Of a stretch of 64,000 bases of DNA, positions 21,711-33,537 are shown in pieces. A model generated the notes under the pieces. That model was not told the DNA's origin. It made no database searches and worked only from the letters and a program-made list of their open reading frames with translations. Source of the stretch: Prinsepia uniflora. Taxonomy: Eukaryota; Streptophyta; Magnoliopsida; Rosales; Rosaceae. The first letter of the stretch is position 1; each line of letters begins with the position of its first letter. The DNA is taken from the NCBI GenBank assembly GCA_032719365.1, contig CM064873.1, positions 49,660,955 to 49,724,954 of the forward strand, written 5' to 3'. A program made the position numbers and the translations under genes.

Positions 21711-22560
21711 TGTCAGGACCCGTCCCCAATCCCCCTAGGATTAACGAGGAACGCTCCTGATCCTGTCTGACACGGAGTGTCAGACCAGGGAAAATTAAAA
21801 CCTTTAGCCCGAAGGCTTCCAGAGTACGCCAGGATCCGGAGGAGGTATGTGATGTCTCGGTCTCTGCTACAGTCTGCACCATATTCAACCTGAAGGGCAT
21901 TGAAAATAGAAAGACTATGAGTAGACAAAAAACAATAGTTCATAAATACATTTTATAAAGACCTTTATACCTTTCACTAAAAAGCATGCATGCATAGTAA
22001 AACCATTTATCCAATCACATATGTTTAAACAACCATATCCATACGGGCTCCTACCCAAAACCATTTACAGAAAACCATAACATAGTAAACATATGTGGGA
22101 TCTCAGCCCAAATCCATTTATCATCATAAAACACAATTTCGCAAACCAATTGAAATCATGTTTATCCATATGTTTCATATAACCAATCCTGCCACGGTAT
22201 CTAGAGCTAAGCGCGTGCTACCCGGGGTCTCAAACCCAAGTCTCTCCAGGATTCACCCAGGCTAACGACCCTCCCTTGAAGAGACAATTCATATATAAAG
22301 GAAGGTATACGAAAAACCTTTTAAGGATTCATGTCTGGCCCCCATAAACCGTCATGAATCATAAAAACCTTTCAAGGGTTCATGCTGGTCCCCATAAACC
22401 GTCATGAACCAGAAATCCATTTCAAGGGTTCATGCTGGTCCCCATAAACCGTCATGAACCAGAAATCCATTTATGGGTCCCTGACCCGAAATCACATTCT
22501 TAAAACGTAACTAGGCCCTAAGCCCCGAATCCATATACAAATTGGACCTCAGGTCCAAAG
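21711..22560 (-). repeat. LARD-B 3' LTR remnant
   Basis: Starts TGTCAGGACCCGTCCCC and follows the 5' LTR (from 24502) to about GGACCTCAGGTCC near 22558, then diverges into interior sequence. It corresponds to the R/U5 end of the LTR. Confidence 0.82.
22320..22474. repeat. ~54-bp tandem repeat, three copies
   Basis: Units contain GGTTCATGCTGGTCCCCATA and CGTCATGAACCAGAAATCC. Fewer copies occur in the other LARD-B LTR (near 25160-25230) and in LARD-A (near 56180-56310 and 62640-62760), so copy number varies between LTRs. Confidence 0.82.
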
Positions 22561-24487
22561 TACTTAACATCACAATCCATATCCACATCGCGATCCTAAG
22601 TGGATCCACACTAGTTCTCCCTCAGCTAACTACCATATTTCAGGTCATAGGGTCTTACACCCTCATTGAATCTGTATACCATAAATGCGCTTCTCAACCA
22701 TACTCACATCTAAACAGATCGGTCAACAACGAAACACGTCGAGACTATGGTTACCTCATATCGATCCTTGTCATTCCTCCCAGGAAAAACCAAGGATGAT
22801 CCAAAATGATGACATCAAAATCCATCCTATGTGAATTCAAACAAACTCGCTGCACTCACCACGCCATGTAACCCAACATCATCTGCCACTAAGCAGAGAA
22901 TGAGAAATCTCATTCACCTAAGCTTCGAAATACTCAACTCCTCTTGATGACCCAAGATAAATCCCGGGTCCACCAACCAATACACGATCAATGTAATGGT
23001 GACACAACCATCATCTGCATCATCTGCCACGACAGAACCTGAGAAGTCACCCTAATGACTTCGAAATACCCATTACCAACGTGGAAACAAGCACTCCACT
23101 AGTCACCTCAATCACAACCTCTCTTGATTTCGAAGTTCCAACCATGTTGGAGCCAACACACTCGGACATCAACCACGTGTCCGTAACTAGTCTAACTCTA
23201 TTCGTGATCCACTCCTGGACCACAGATACCGAATATATGCCCATCTCAACGGAGTCACATCCCGACTCGTGACTCATCGCCATCACAATCACCGGCACCA
23301 ATACCAGCACTAGTACCAGCACCAACACTAACACCAACACCAGTATCAGCACCAGCACTAGCACACCGTGTGCAAACCTGACAACCCTGGATCTCCGCTC
23401 ATACCGAATGACGACCCCGTACCTCTGCTCAAATAAGAGCAACTGCCTCCCTCGTACCTAACAACTCTGAGTACAATCACCCTGACAACTCGTACGAGAA
23501 GAGGAAACGTTCCTTGAACGTCTCCGATTCCCAATAACCATAACTACAACCACTCTCGGTAGTAGTACCTGCCACAAACTCGTGCAGACCAACCACCAGA
23601 CCTCGTTATCGAGACTCCGCATCCAACGGAACCAACTGCCTGTACTAACTATTCCGTATCCCCACTATGGGATTCCATTGACAAGTACCAACCCTGATAA
23701 TCTGTCCAACCAAACTCTAACCAAACGTAACTCGACTCAACCAATGTCGTCTACCCGGTCGTCCATGATCTTAGCTGCACCAACAATCCATCACAGCTAA
23801 AGTAGCACGACAACCAACTAGGTCTAACCGATTACTACAACCTTAACTGCAGAGTGCAGTCCCATTACAAAAGCTAACATGACTTGACCGACCGAAGGTC
23901 ACGACTTCAAAAATTCGCCAAAGTCAAACTACTCGCCAACTCACCCTTCCGAATCATACACCCTACCTTAGGGTTCCACGATCACTACCTAGGGTTCCCC
24001 TGAACCCAACTGCAGAAGGCAGTATAATCGACGATCTGACCAACCCCGAGGTCCTGACATCGTATGGACGTCAATCAAATTCTACCGTCAGTTCCACTAG
24101 GGTTCATCGAACCCGGCTGCTCCTAGAAGCTTAGCCACCTAACTCAACAAAATCTGACCATCTAATGGTCACAACACCAAACTAGTCGTCAAAAATCGAT
24201 CCTACTACATCGTGAAAGACGATCCCAACTAACCGTCCCACAATCAAAACTCTAAAGTACTGGTACGTTCATCCTTCTGTAAGGTCCCACACTGTCAACC
24301 ACGATAGAACTATGGCAACCCCATCATCAAATGCCGAACCAAGACGTTCCACGATTCAATCCTACTAACTATCGTGTCGGCATCCTAACTATCAGGTTGA
24401 TAACGAACTGTAGACCATTGAGACATCACATCCTCGACTTGCTCATCACTCCAAGAGCTACACGGTTGCTCGAATAGAGACAGCCCC
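22561..24487 (-). other. LARD-B interior (non-coding)
   Basis: Matches the plus-strand LARD-A interior from its primer-site end (57089) to about 58990, read in reverse. No gag, protease, RT or integrase motif was seen. The longest frame (23047-23442, minus, 131 codons) is mostly a Val/Leu run from an ACCAGC-type microsatellite at 23286-23366 and is not a credible gene. Confidence 0.8.
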
Positions 24488-24499
24488 GCTCTAATACCA
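24488..24499 (-). other. LARD-B primer-binding site, one mismatch
   Basis: Minus strand TGGTATTAGAGC, a C-to-T change from TGGTATCAGAGC, 2 bp inside the LTR. Confidence 0.85.
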
Positions 24500-25274
24500 C
24501 CTGTCAGGACCCGTCCCCAATCCCCCTAGGATTAACGAGGAACGCTCCTGATCCTGCCTGACACGAAGTGTCAGACCAGGGAAAATTAAAACTTTTAGCT
24601 CGAAGGCTTCCAAAGTACGCTAGGATCCGGATGAGGTATGTGATGTCTCGATCTCTGCTACAGTCCGCACCATATTCAACCTGAAGGGCATTGAAAATAG
24701 AAAGACTGTGAGTGGAAAAAAAATAATAATTCGTAAATACATTTTATAAAGACATTTATACCCTTCACTAAAAAGCATGCATGGATAGTAAAACCATTTA
24801 TCCAATCACATATGTTTAAACAACCACATCCATAAGGGCTTCTGCCCAAAACCATTTACAGAAAACCATAACATAGTAAACATATGTGGGATCTCAGCCC
24901 AAATCCATTTATCATCAAAAAACACAATTTCGCAAAGCAATTGAAATCATGTTTATCCATATGTTTCATATAACCACTCCTATCACGGTATCTAGAGCTA
25001 CGCGCGTGCTACCCGGGGTCTCAAACCCAAGTCTCTCCAGGGTCCACCTAGGTCAATGTCCGTAGATCGATGACCCTCCCTAGAGGTTATAAACCATAGC
25101 CTTTCTGAGAGTAAGGAACCCAACAGGGGCGACTCCACTCAGTTAGTGCTCCGTGACTACTCCGTCATGAACCAGAAATCCATTTCAAGGGTTCATGCCG
25201 ATCTCCATAAACCATCATGAACTAGAAATCCATTTATGGGTCCTTGACCCGAAATCACATTCTTAAAACATAAC

Positions 25275-25720
25275 TGGGCCCTAAGCCCGAATCCACACAC
25301 AAACTGGACCTCAGGCCCGACTCGTAAACCAACTGGGCCTCGTGCCCGATTTTGTAAACTAAATGGGCCTCGTTCCCAATATCGTAAACCAAATGGGCCT
25401 CATGCCCGATACGTAAGTTAACTAGACCTCGAGCCCGATACAGGAACCAATTGGGCCTCAAGCCCGATATGGAAACCAATTGGGCCTCGAGCCCGATACG
25501 TAAACCAACTGGGCCTCCAGCCTAATGCCTTGTTAAATGAAATGGACATCAAGTCCGAGAGTTCGTAAATCAAATGGGTCTCGTGCCCTGTCCGTATTTC
25601 CAAATCCAAAATCGATTCAAGAACCAATTGGGCCTCTGGCCCTAGAACGTAACTAAAAGGGACTTCGAGTCCGAGGGTTTATAAAACAAATGGGTCTTGA
25701 ACCCGAGTTTACCTTTCCAA
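25275..25720. repeat. ~31-bp minisatellite in the LARD-B LTR
   Basis: About a dozen imperfect units like AAACCAATTGGGCCTCGAGC with CCGATA. LARD-A has only a couple of such units (GGGCACGAGACCCAGTT). Minus-strand frames here translate the repeat and are not genes. Confidence 0.85.
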
Positions 25721-25790
25721 ATCCAAAACAATTACATTAAACTATTTCCAAAATCATAAGTACGGAAAACCAGTGTAAAACCAAAAACCT

Positions 25791-25816
25791 CGATTTACGT
25801 GCAAGCACGTAAATCG
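25791..25816. repeat. 26-bp perfect palindrome
   Basis: Arms CGATTTACGTGC and its reverse complement with a 2-base AA centre. I did not find the perfect form in LARD-A, where the region has TTACGTATAGGCACGTG instead. Confidence 0.88.
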
Positions 25817-26613
25817 CCTCGAAATGCGTGAAACCATGTAATTCATAAATATCCAATTCAACATCATAGAATCATATAAACCATTTATGCATGCATCATA
25901 GTTTAGAAATCAAGGTCCACTCACAGACCGTCCCAAACCTGTCCAAATCAATCTAGAGGGTTACTAACTACATTATTAACCTCTCATTGAAGCCCCCGTA
26001 ATTTTCCCAAATTTTTAAGTATTTTAAATCTCGAACATAAACCTTCCGATGTCCCGAACATTATCGAAACGGTGTCTGATCGACACGAAATCAGTCCTAA
26101 AATATTCGTTACATAAAATAGAGTGTTTCACATGTTCAACACTTCCCCATCAGACGGATCACGCGCCGCCCAAAAAGGGCTGCGCATGGGAGCCACGCGC
26201 TAGTCATTGTTCATCCCTAACCTTCAGTCGAACTGGTTCTCTGGTTTTGAACCGGGCCGAACCGGTTTGGACCGGCGTGGCTGGTTCAACGTCCAAACTC
26301 TCATATTTTCCATCCTTTCTTTCCCTTTTTTATTCCTAAACCTTCCTAATATTAAACCCAATCTTTCTAGCTATTAAAAATACTTGAAAACCCAATAAAA
26401 ACTTATCTTCTATGGACAATCCGTGAGCTTGAACTTCAAGCTTGGTTCCTTGACTTCCTAGCCACTTATTTCCATCCGAAACGATCCTCCTCAAGTCTTT
26501 TTGGTCCCTAGGTCTCATTAGAATTGAAAGGAGCTCAAATCATCAACCAAAACTAAACTTTCAATTTTTGAAAATGGAAAATGGCTCTCGGGTATGGTCG
26601 ACTTACACCCCCA

Positions 26614-26635
26614 CCCCCCCCCCCCCCCCCCCCCC
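26614..26635. repeat. 22-base C homopolymer
   Basis: An uninterrupted C run after CCCCCA. Its length is likely to be unreliable in an assembly and it may be prone to slippage. Confidence 0.85.
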
Positions 26636-26942
26636 GGCCGTGAGCCGCCGTGGACCGCCATCCCTCTCTTCCTCAATCCTTCATCATTCCTCACACAACC
26701 GTGTTGATGCAAGGTGATGGTGTTGGTGAGGTGTGGTGTGGGTGTTTGTTCAAGGGAATGGGAAAATGGTGTTTTCGGGTTTGTGAGAAAACAGAGAGGG
26801 AGGATGGCTGATCAAGTGAGAGAAAAGGGGAAATGGACGACCAGGATGAAGGGTTATGATTGAAAGTGGTTAGGGAAATGATTAAATAAAGCATGTGGAC
26901 CAATCACATCTTAGATCCACTAATTGGGGGTTTGGGCCAATG

Positions 26943-26968
26943 GGATGAGTGACACTTGTCACTCATCC
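26943..26968. repeat. 26-bp perfect palindrome shared with LARD-A and E1
   Basis: Arms GGATGAGTGACA and reverse complement around CT. It lies about 520 bp from the LTR start, close to the spacing of the equivalents in E1 and LARD-A. Confidence 0.88.
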
Positions 26969-27497
26969 ATGGGTCCCACCTAAAAAGTCAACCATTCAGA
27001 TATTGCCACCTAATCACCGCATCGTAATACGTGTATAGTAAAATCGAACTTCTGTGACCCATAACTTTCCCATTCGAAGTCCGATTTCGGCGTGCCGCCT
27101 GTCTATGGATTCGTATCAACCCGATCTACGTAACGGTCCTCGACCTTAGGCCATCGGATCTCCCGGTTCAAAAGTCAACATTTTGCCTCTTTTAACCAAT
27201 TTACCAAAATACCCCTAAACTTCCGAACGTCATAACTTCTTTCTCTAATGTCGCAATCGGATATTCTAGGGACAAAACGGTCATTTCGCGAAATGACGTC
27301 CGAAAATACGTCACAATCATCGGCCAAAGTCTCTTTGACTGCCAGAACAAAAAGTCAACATTTTGCCCATTCTAGGGACAAAACGATCATTTCGCGCCTT
27401 CCGTCCAAAAGTACCCCACTAATCACCGATTAACCTCACTAATCCTTGATTAGTCACTAGTCTAACCCCGAAATTCGGGATGAGTCGTTACAACTCA

Positions 27498-28089
27498 TCA
27501 CACTTAGCCTATCCAACATCTGTACACCTCACCAAAGTTTGAATTTGTGAGGTGTATCCCAACCCTATTAACTTTTATATCCCAGCCCTTTTAGTTTTTA
27601 TATCCAAACTTTTAATTCTCACCTTCAAACCTAAATTGAACATTATCATCAATGTGACAGGATTTAAGCAAGTACAAAATAGAATTAAGGTTCAAGAATA
27701 AAAAAAAGACACAATAAAGGCTGAGAGACATAAAGCGGGGCTAGGCTGCGTCTAAGAAGTGCCTTATTTAACTTCTAGGAAAGATGTGGTTCGAAGTTAT
27801 GCATTTGGTGGTGTGCCAGGATTTTTGCATCAATTTGGAACCAATTAGGAGCCACTCGCTATAGGAACCTCACTGCATCAAAAAGAAAAAAAATTAGAAT
27901 ACACATATCCACTAACGAGAACGTGACTTATCATGAAAAAGATTGAGAGGATCTAAATGAGAGCAGTTTCTATCCATTCTCAATCGCCTTTCTTTGAAAA
28001 TGCTCATGGTGGAAAAACTTTGGTTGTGCCTTGTACATTCTAGACTTTATCCTTGATCCTTTTCCTTCTCTTCTTCTCTTCAATTAAAT
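27498..28089. other. Unassigned DNA between LARD-B and a truncated LTR
   Basis: No coding frame, LTR end or tandem structure recognised. It continues the target into which LARD-B inserted. Confidence 0.5.
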
Positions 28090-30299
28090 AGGACTGAAGA
28101 CGATGACATGACAAGCCACATCATCCATGTTAGGCCACGTGGCAGACCAGAGGGTGAAACATGGCTAGGTGTCAGTCCAGTCAGCAGCTAAAGTGGTAGT
28201 GCCACGTCAAATTTGTTAGACCACATGGACAAGTGAGATGGTACCTCGTGGCAGGGTGTTAGGATCTATCAGGTGACGTGGCAGCTGACATGGCAAGTCC
28301 ATACCAGGAGTCTTAGACCACGTGGACAATTGAAGTGATGCCACATGGCAACGTGTCAGAGACTTGTTAGGTTGTTAGAGGTGACGTGTCAATGACACGT
28401 GGCAGTGATGACGTCAGCAGGTGACGACATCATGTGATGAGGCAGTGTCAAAAGCTGACACGTGGCATGAGTCAGGGAGTGCCAAGTGGTAGGTTGTCAG
28501 ACCTATCAGGCTGACATCAATAGTGATGTTAGCTAGGGATAACATCAGCAATGATGTTAGCAAGGGCTGACATCAGCGCTGACCACCGTTAACCACCGTT
28601 GATCGGACTTTGACCAACGGGTGTGGGCACATGGGCACAAATTTTAAGGTCAAACTGGTCTTGTTCAAATAGTTTTGATGATCTGGATCCAATGCTAGTG
28701 GTTTCAGGTCGATTGGAGATTGTTTGATAGGAAATTTGGAAGTTTTTAGCCTCGAGAAACTTGTTTTGGACGTGTTCTTGATTTCGGGATAGTTAGGTGC
28801 TTATGGTATGGACTTATATAGGTTGTTAGTAACCTTTGGGAATGTTTTGGATAGGCCCGAACGTCCCGGGGACTGTGGATAGGCTCCAGACTAGCTTATG
28901 GCACGGGATTGGAGAACGCAACATAGATGATCTGTGATTGGACTTTTGATTTATAAATATGATGCATGCATATATGTTTTGCATGTTTTATGAACATGGT
29001 TTTAGATGCAATGGTTGCATATGATTTAAGATTGTGTTTGACTTTTATCATTTCCGTGGAAAATGTTATGTTGCACATATTTCGAGATTTATGTTTTATG
29101 TGATACTTTGGGTTTAGGCCGGGTTTTCTATGTGCATGTGATTGCAATGATTTGAATGGGGAGTTGATTATTGGTTTTGAATGATTTCATGGAGATGTGT
29201 GAAAATCGGTATTTCGGGCTTGAGACCCAATTGATTTAAGGTTTGACTTAGATTATAGTCAAACAGGAAATTGAAAAATAATTTGATAGTGAAATGGTTT
29301 TCGGATTTGGAAAATGATATTCAGGCTTGTGACCCTATTGTGCATTTGTGATATGAGATTTCGAGCTTCTAATTTGTGATATGGGATTTCGGGCTGTGAC
29401 CCCGTTGGATATGATACTGGACACTGATCTTATGAGATTTGTGGAAACTGACAGTTTTGACAAATGTGTTTCCACTGTTTTTATTATGACCATTCTCCTA
29501 GATGGTGGATATGACTTCAGTAGGAATGTGTTTCCCGGAGAGGGACTCCGGTAAGAATATGTTTCCCCAGAGAGGGACTCCGGTAGGAATATGTTTCCCT
29601 GGAAAAGGCCTCCGGTAGGAATGTGTTTCCCTAGAGTGGACCCTATGAGGTGATTGTCTCCTCCAGACGTCGTAGATCATGGAGTAGTCACGATCCACTA
29701 CTTAGAGGTGAGTAGCTCCGAGTGGAGGTTCAGGCTAATGAGTGTGATATTTTGATATCACTCAGACGTCGTAGATCCTGAAGTTGATATCACTCCAGAC
29801 GTCATAGATCCTAAGGATGTACTTGGAGTTGAGACCCCGAGTTGCACGTCTAGCATTTAAATTGTGACAATTGATTATTTGACAGTATTATATGGATGTT
29901 GGATATGAGAATAGGTCCCGAGGTTTTTGACTTATTGATTTGTGTCCAGATGTTTTAAAACATGTGATGGTTTTACAATGATTGCATCGGTTTTCTTATG
30001 TACAATTTTGTTGGAAATAAATGGTTTTAAATTGTTATGCATGCATGCTTTTAATTGAAGGGTATAAATGTTTATTTCGGAAATGTGTTTTCCAACTATT
30101 TATTTTTGTCCACTCACAGCTTTTATGGTTTTTGATACCCTTCAGGTTTATCGCGGATGCGGGCTATGATAGAGACCGAGACATCACACATCGCTGCGTA
30201 CTCTTGAAACCCAAGTGGGTTACGGATCTGACATGGAGTATCAGACGGGAGCAAGGAGCATCTCACGATAATCCAGGGGGATTGGGTTGGGCCCTGTCA
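28090..30299 (+). repeat. Truncated or solo LTR of the E1/LARD superfamily
   Basis: Plus-strand LTR ending CAGACGGGAGCAAGGAGCAT then GGGTTGGGCCCTGTCA at 30299, the same end type as E1 and LARD-A. Upstream are a G-box/TGACGTCA-rich stretch (28130-28560) like that of the E1 LTR and the GGGCTTGAGACC-type units of LARD LTRs. Its TGTAAC start was not found, so about 1-1.4 kb is missing; the left boundary is approximate. No primer site follows 30299. Confidence 0.7.
29518..29640. repeat. ~35-bp tandem repeat, four copies
   Basis: Units of CCGGTAGGAATGTGTTTCCC plus a GGAGAGGGACT-type spacer, inside the truncated LTR. Confidence 0.88.
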
Positions 30300-31499
30300 C
30301 CCAAAATGTAGCATAGCTTCGTATCCTTAGTGCAATGACGTCAATAATCCATCCCTTTGAACATAGGCCAAGTTTCATCATGTTGGGCCTAACATTAATT
30401 CTTTGTGTTAGGTTTACAAGTATAAGCGACTCAACTCAAAATTTTACATGAACAAACCTTATTACCTTTTGTGAGACTCATAAACATTGTGTTTTCATCA
30501 TTTTTCAACCTTTTTCCCTGATTTTTCTTTCTTAATAAATATCAAGGTAATAACATGTGTCGATATTATAACAAAGTTTAAGCATGCTAATCCATAGAAT
30601 GTACATACAAGTATTCAAACATCATCAATTTCTCTTCATGCCATCTTCATGTCTTCAACCTAGTCTTTGAAACAAGGGTAAAATATGTCTATACTACGCT
30701 TAAGTGTTTAGGTATTCATGGTGATGAAAGAAAGGCTTAATGTGGGCTCAAAGAGGTTAAAAAAAAGGGGGCCAAAACTTGTGCACAGGAATAGGGAACA
30801 TGGATGTTTGAATATGTGGTGATAACCCTAATGCCTTAATCATGTCCAACATTAGAGAGTTTATTGAACTAAAATATTTGAAAACTACATAGAAGTAAGT
30901 TCTAGTACTCTAGAGTTCATAAAAAACTATGGCAAGCAGTTATGAGACATATGCATATCAATTTAAACGAAGAACTCCTATGAATCACTCATGAAAGATA
31001 TAAACGGTTCTAAAGCTCACATTGGGTTCATATGATTCATACTTCTTAACATGCTCGTTTCTGTACCAGTTTATCATGCATCATCCACTACAAGTCATAA
31101 ACACATAATCACAAAGTATTAACAAATGAATTCAAGTTGTAGTGATCATATTTTAGCCATGTTGTATTTGGTTTTTCTTCATTCTTATCATTGATAGGTT
31201 AAAGGGCATCCTAAGACTCGTAAAAACACTAAGTTAAAACAAAAAGACTCAAAGAATGCAATAAAAACTCGAAATTTTTATTTTTTATTTTATGAAACAA
31301 ATAAAAGTGTAAACTCTTTCCCCACACTTAAACTCTAAATTTTCCTCAATGTAAGCAAGCATAATGTAAATAACCATAGAATCTAACTAAGGAAGGTGGT
31401 TTCATGAAAATAAAGTAAGAAAAACATAAAGTAAATCAATTGAAAGAGAGTGAAGGGTTTGAGAGAGAAAATCTGTGTTGATAACTTCTTCACAACTCG
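30300..31499 (-). other. F 3' non-coding region
   Basis: AT-rich, without credible frames. Long non-coding tails after pol are usual in Athila/Tat elements. The exact boundary with neighbouring DNA on the left is unknown. Confidence 0.5.
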
Positions 31500-32194
31500 A
31501 GACCACATTGAGTTGCCTCCCAACAAACGCTTGAAGTTTAACGTTCATCTAGCATAGATGGAATGCTCCAGTTAACTCATACAATGTAAGGTCGCAACAC
31601 TCTTTTTGACTCCACATCGTGTTCTCCAAATGCCCTGATGTAAGGCTTCAATTTATGACCATTCACCTTGAACTCTTTTCCAGTTTCAATGTATTTGACC
31701 TGTATAGTTCTATGGGCAAGCACATTAGTAACCACAAAAGTTCATACCCATCTAGAACATAACTTACCATGAAAGAGTCTAAGTCGTGAATTGGACAACA
31801 AAACTTTCTAGCCAATGTCAAACGTTTTACTCTTGATCTGTTTGTCATGAAATGTCTTACCCTTCTCCTTGTAGATCAGAGTGCTCTCAAATGCATCATT
31901 CCCAATATCCTCAAGCTCACTCAACTCGAGCTTTCAATCTAACTTGGCCTCATCCAATGCCATATTGACCTTCTTGATGGCCCACCATGCCTTCTGTTCT
32001 AACTCCACCGAAAGGTGGCATGCTTTGCCATAGACCAATATGTAGGGTAACGTCCCTAGTGGCATTTTGTAAGTAGTTAGAAATGCACACAATGCATCAT
32101 CTAGACGTTGAATCCAATTCTTGCGATTTAGGGCCACGATTCTCACAAAAATCTTCTTAACTTCTTTATTGCTTACCTCGACCATTCCACTCAT
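31500..32194 (-). pseudogene. F integrase C-terminal remnant
   Basis: The frame 31934-32194 covers the end of the catalytic core (GMVEVSNKEVKKI in place of the usual GQVEVSNREIK, with the catalytic Glu) and PYILVYGKACHLSVELE; farther down, broken frames show KVNGHKLKPYI at about 31620-31660. Stops and frameshifts separate the pieces. Phrases are typical of the Athila lineage. Confidence 0.8.
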
Positions 32195-32199
32195 TTGAT

Positions 32200-32833
32200 A
32201 ATTGTACGGTGTGAATACCCTATGGGAGACACCATAATTTTTCAGTAAAGCTTTGATGGCCCTGTTACAAAAATGACTTCCCCCATCACTTATCAGAACA
32301 TGTGGTATTTTGAACCAAGAAAATATGTTAGTCTTGAGGAAATCTGCAACAGCTTTAGAGTCATTAGTCTAGGTGGCCTTAGCCTCCCCCCATTTCGACA
32401 CATAATCAAAGAAAAGTAAGATATAGAGATAGCCATTAGAAGAGGGAAATGGTCCCATAAAATCTATGCCCCATATATCAAACAATTCAACGGTTAAAAC
32501 GTAATATTGTGGCATTTCACCTCTTCGTCCTAAGTTTCCGGATCGTTGACATTTATCATATACAAAACAGAATGAATGTTCATCTGTAAAAATTGTAGGC
32601 CAATATAATCCAGACTTTAAGACTTCGAGGGCCGTTTTTGGAGAATCGAAGTGTCCTCTGTATGCATGGCTATGATAGAATTCTAGAATAGGCTTCTGCT
32701 CAGTAATAGGGACACATCTCCTAATTAACAAGTCCACACAATGTTTCCATAAGTAAGGTTCATCTCGAATATAGTGCTTAGCATGATTCCTAAGTTTATC
32801 CTTTTGTGAACGATGCAAAGTGGTAGGGAACAT
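32200..32833 (-). pseudogene. F integrase N-terminal zinc finger and core remnant
   Basis: The frame 32369-32833 contains HH in FYHSHAYRGHF and CC in CFVYDKCQRSG (zinc finger), then DIWGIDFMGPFPSS with the first core Asp, and YVSKWGEAKAT. A stop at 32369 and frame breaks cut it from the C-terminal part. Confidence 0.83.
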
Positions 32834-32866
32834 CCTAGTGACTAAGTAATTTACAATATCAACATA

Positions 32867-33537
32867 CTATGGAGTACTTACCTCGATTTTGAAGAGTTGT
32901 TCATCTGGGGATGTCTCTTGAATTTCCACACGTTCTCTCTTATGACTAATTCGACTTAAATAGTCAGCTACCACGTTTTCCACACCCTTCATGTCCTTAA
33001 TCTCAATGTCAAACTCTTGAAGAAGAAGGATCCATCGGATGAGCCTAGTTTTTGCTTCCTTCTTGGCCAACAAGTATTTCAAAGATGCATGATCAGTGTA
33101 AACAACAATTTTAGTTTGAAGTAAGTAAGATCGAAAATTATCTACCACAAAAACTATGTCTAACAACTGCTTTTCAATGGTGGTGTAATTCATTTGAGCG
33201 TCATTGAGAGTTCGAGAGGCACAGTAGATTGCACACGGCTTCTTGTCCTTCTTTTTTCCTAGCACGGCTCCAACTGCATAATCCGAGGTGTCACACATCA
33301 ACTCAAATGGCTCGGACCAATCAGGGGCACAAAGAATAAGGTCGTGGTTAAGCTTTCTTTGAGCTTCTTGAAAGCAAGCTTGCAATCCTCATCAAAAACT
33401 AAGTGTGTCTCCTTTTGAAGGAAACGGTACAAGGGCCGAGCTATGTGGAAAAATTCCTTGATAAACCGTCTGTATAAACCTACATGACCAAGGAACAAAC
33501 TAATCTCTCTCATAGAAGTGGGAGAGGGTAGCTACTT
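32867..33537 (-). pseudogene. F RT C-terminal end and RNase H
   Basis: 33298-33513 gives REISLFLGHVGLYRRFIKEF (end of RT and connection). 32867-33385, in another frame, gives RNase H: MCDTSDYAVGAVLG, KQLLDIVFVVDNFRSYL and VYTDHASLKYLL. The two overlap out of frame, so at least one frameshift is present. Sequence abuts the TACTT duplication of E3. Confidence 0.85.
33533..33537. other. TACTT, left target duplication of E3
   Basis: Identical to 43814-43818. The 5-bp size fits Ty3/gypsy integrases. Confidence 0.9.

Larger units (their letters stand above)
21711..27492 (-). mobile_element. LARD-B: non-coding LTR element, internally deleted
   Basis: Minus-strand element with ACTCA on both sides (21706-21710 and 27493-27497), a perfect 5-bp target duplication. 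It comprises an intact 5' LTR (24502-27492), a mutated primer site, a 1.9-kb interior and only ~850 bp of 3' LTR. Interior and LTRs match LARD-A (53941-63604) in opposite orientation. Relative to LARD-A the 3' half of the interior and the start of the 3' LTR are missing, and the junction falls between about 22560 and 22690. No gag or pol is present. Confidence 0.88.
24502..27492 (-). repeat. LARD-B 5' LTR (3.0 kb)
   Basis: Runs TGTCAGGACCCG...GAGTCGTTACA; the element-strand start TGTAACGACTCATCCC parallels TGTAACGAACCGTCCC in LARD-A. It holds a ~31-bp minisatellite, two long palindromes, the twin U3 module (27070-27120 and 27230-27310) and a C homopolymer. Confidence 0.9.
30300..33537 (-). 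mobile_element. F, left part: Athila-like element (RT end, RNase H, integrase, 3' non-coding)
   Basis: The 3' part of a minus-strand Athila-like Ty3/gypsy element, split from its 5' part (43814-48833) by E3. Coding remnants run 33537 to about 31500; the rest to 30300 is non-coding. A purine-rich TTTAAGTGTGGGGAAAG on the minus strand near 31314-31332 fits the tract found after pol in Athila/Tat elements. No 3' LTR resembling 48834-50373 is present, so the left end is lost. Confidence 0.8.

Noticed and set aside
23047..23442. 131-codon minus-strand frame with a long Val/Leu run
   Set aside because: The run translates an ACCAGC-type microsatellite in the LARD-B interior; the rest has no motif.
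25255..25627. Tandem direct repeats that could be taken for a CRISPR-like array
   Set aside because: Units abut with no unique spacers, drift in sequence, and lie inside a plant LTR; they are a minisatellite.
30021..30311. 96-codon plus-strand frame at the end of the truncated LTR
   Set aside because: Spans the conserved LTR terminus (GACGGGAGCAAGG); homologous LTR ends are non-coding.
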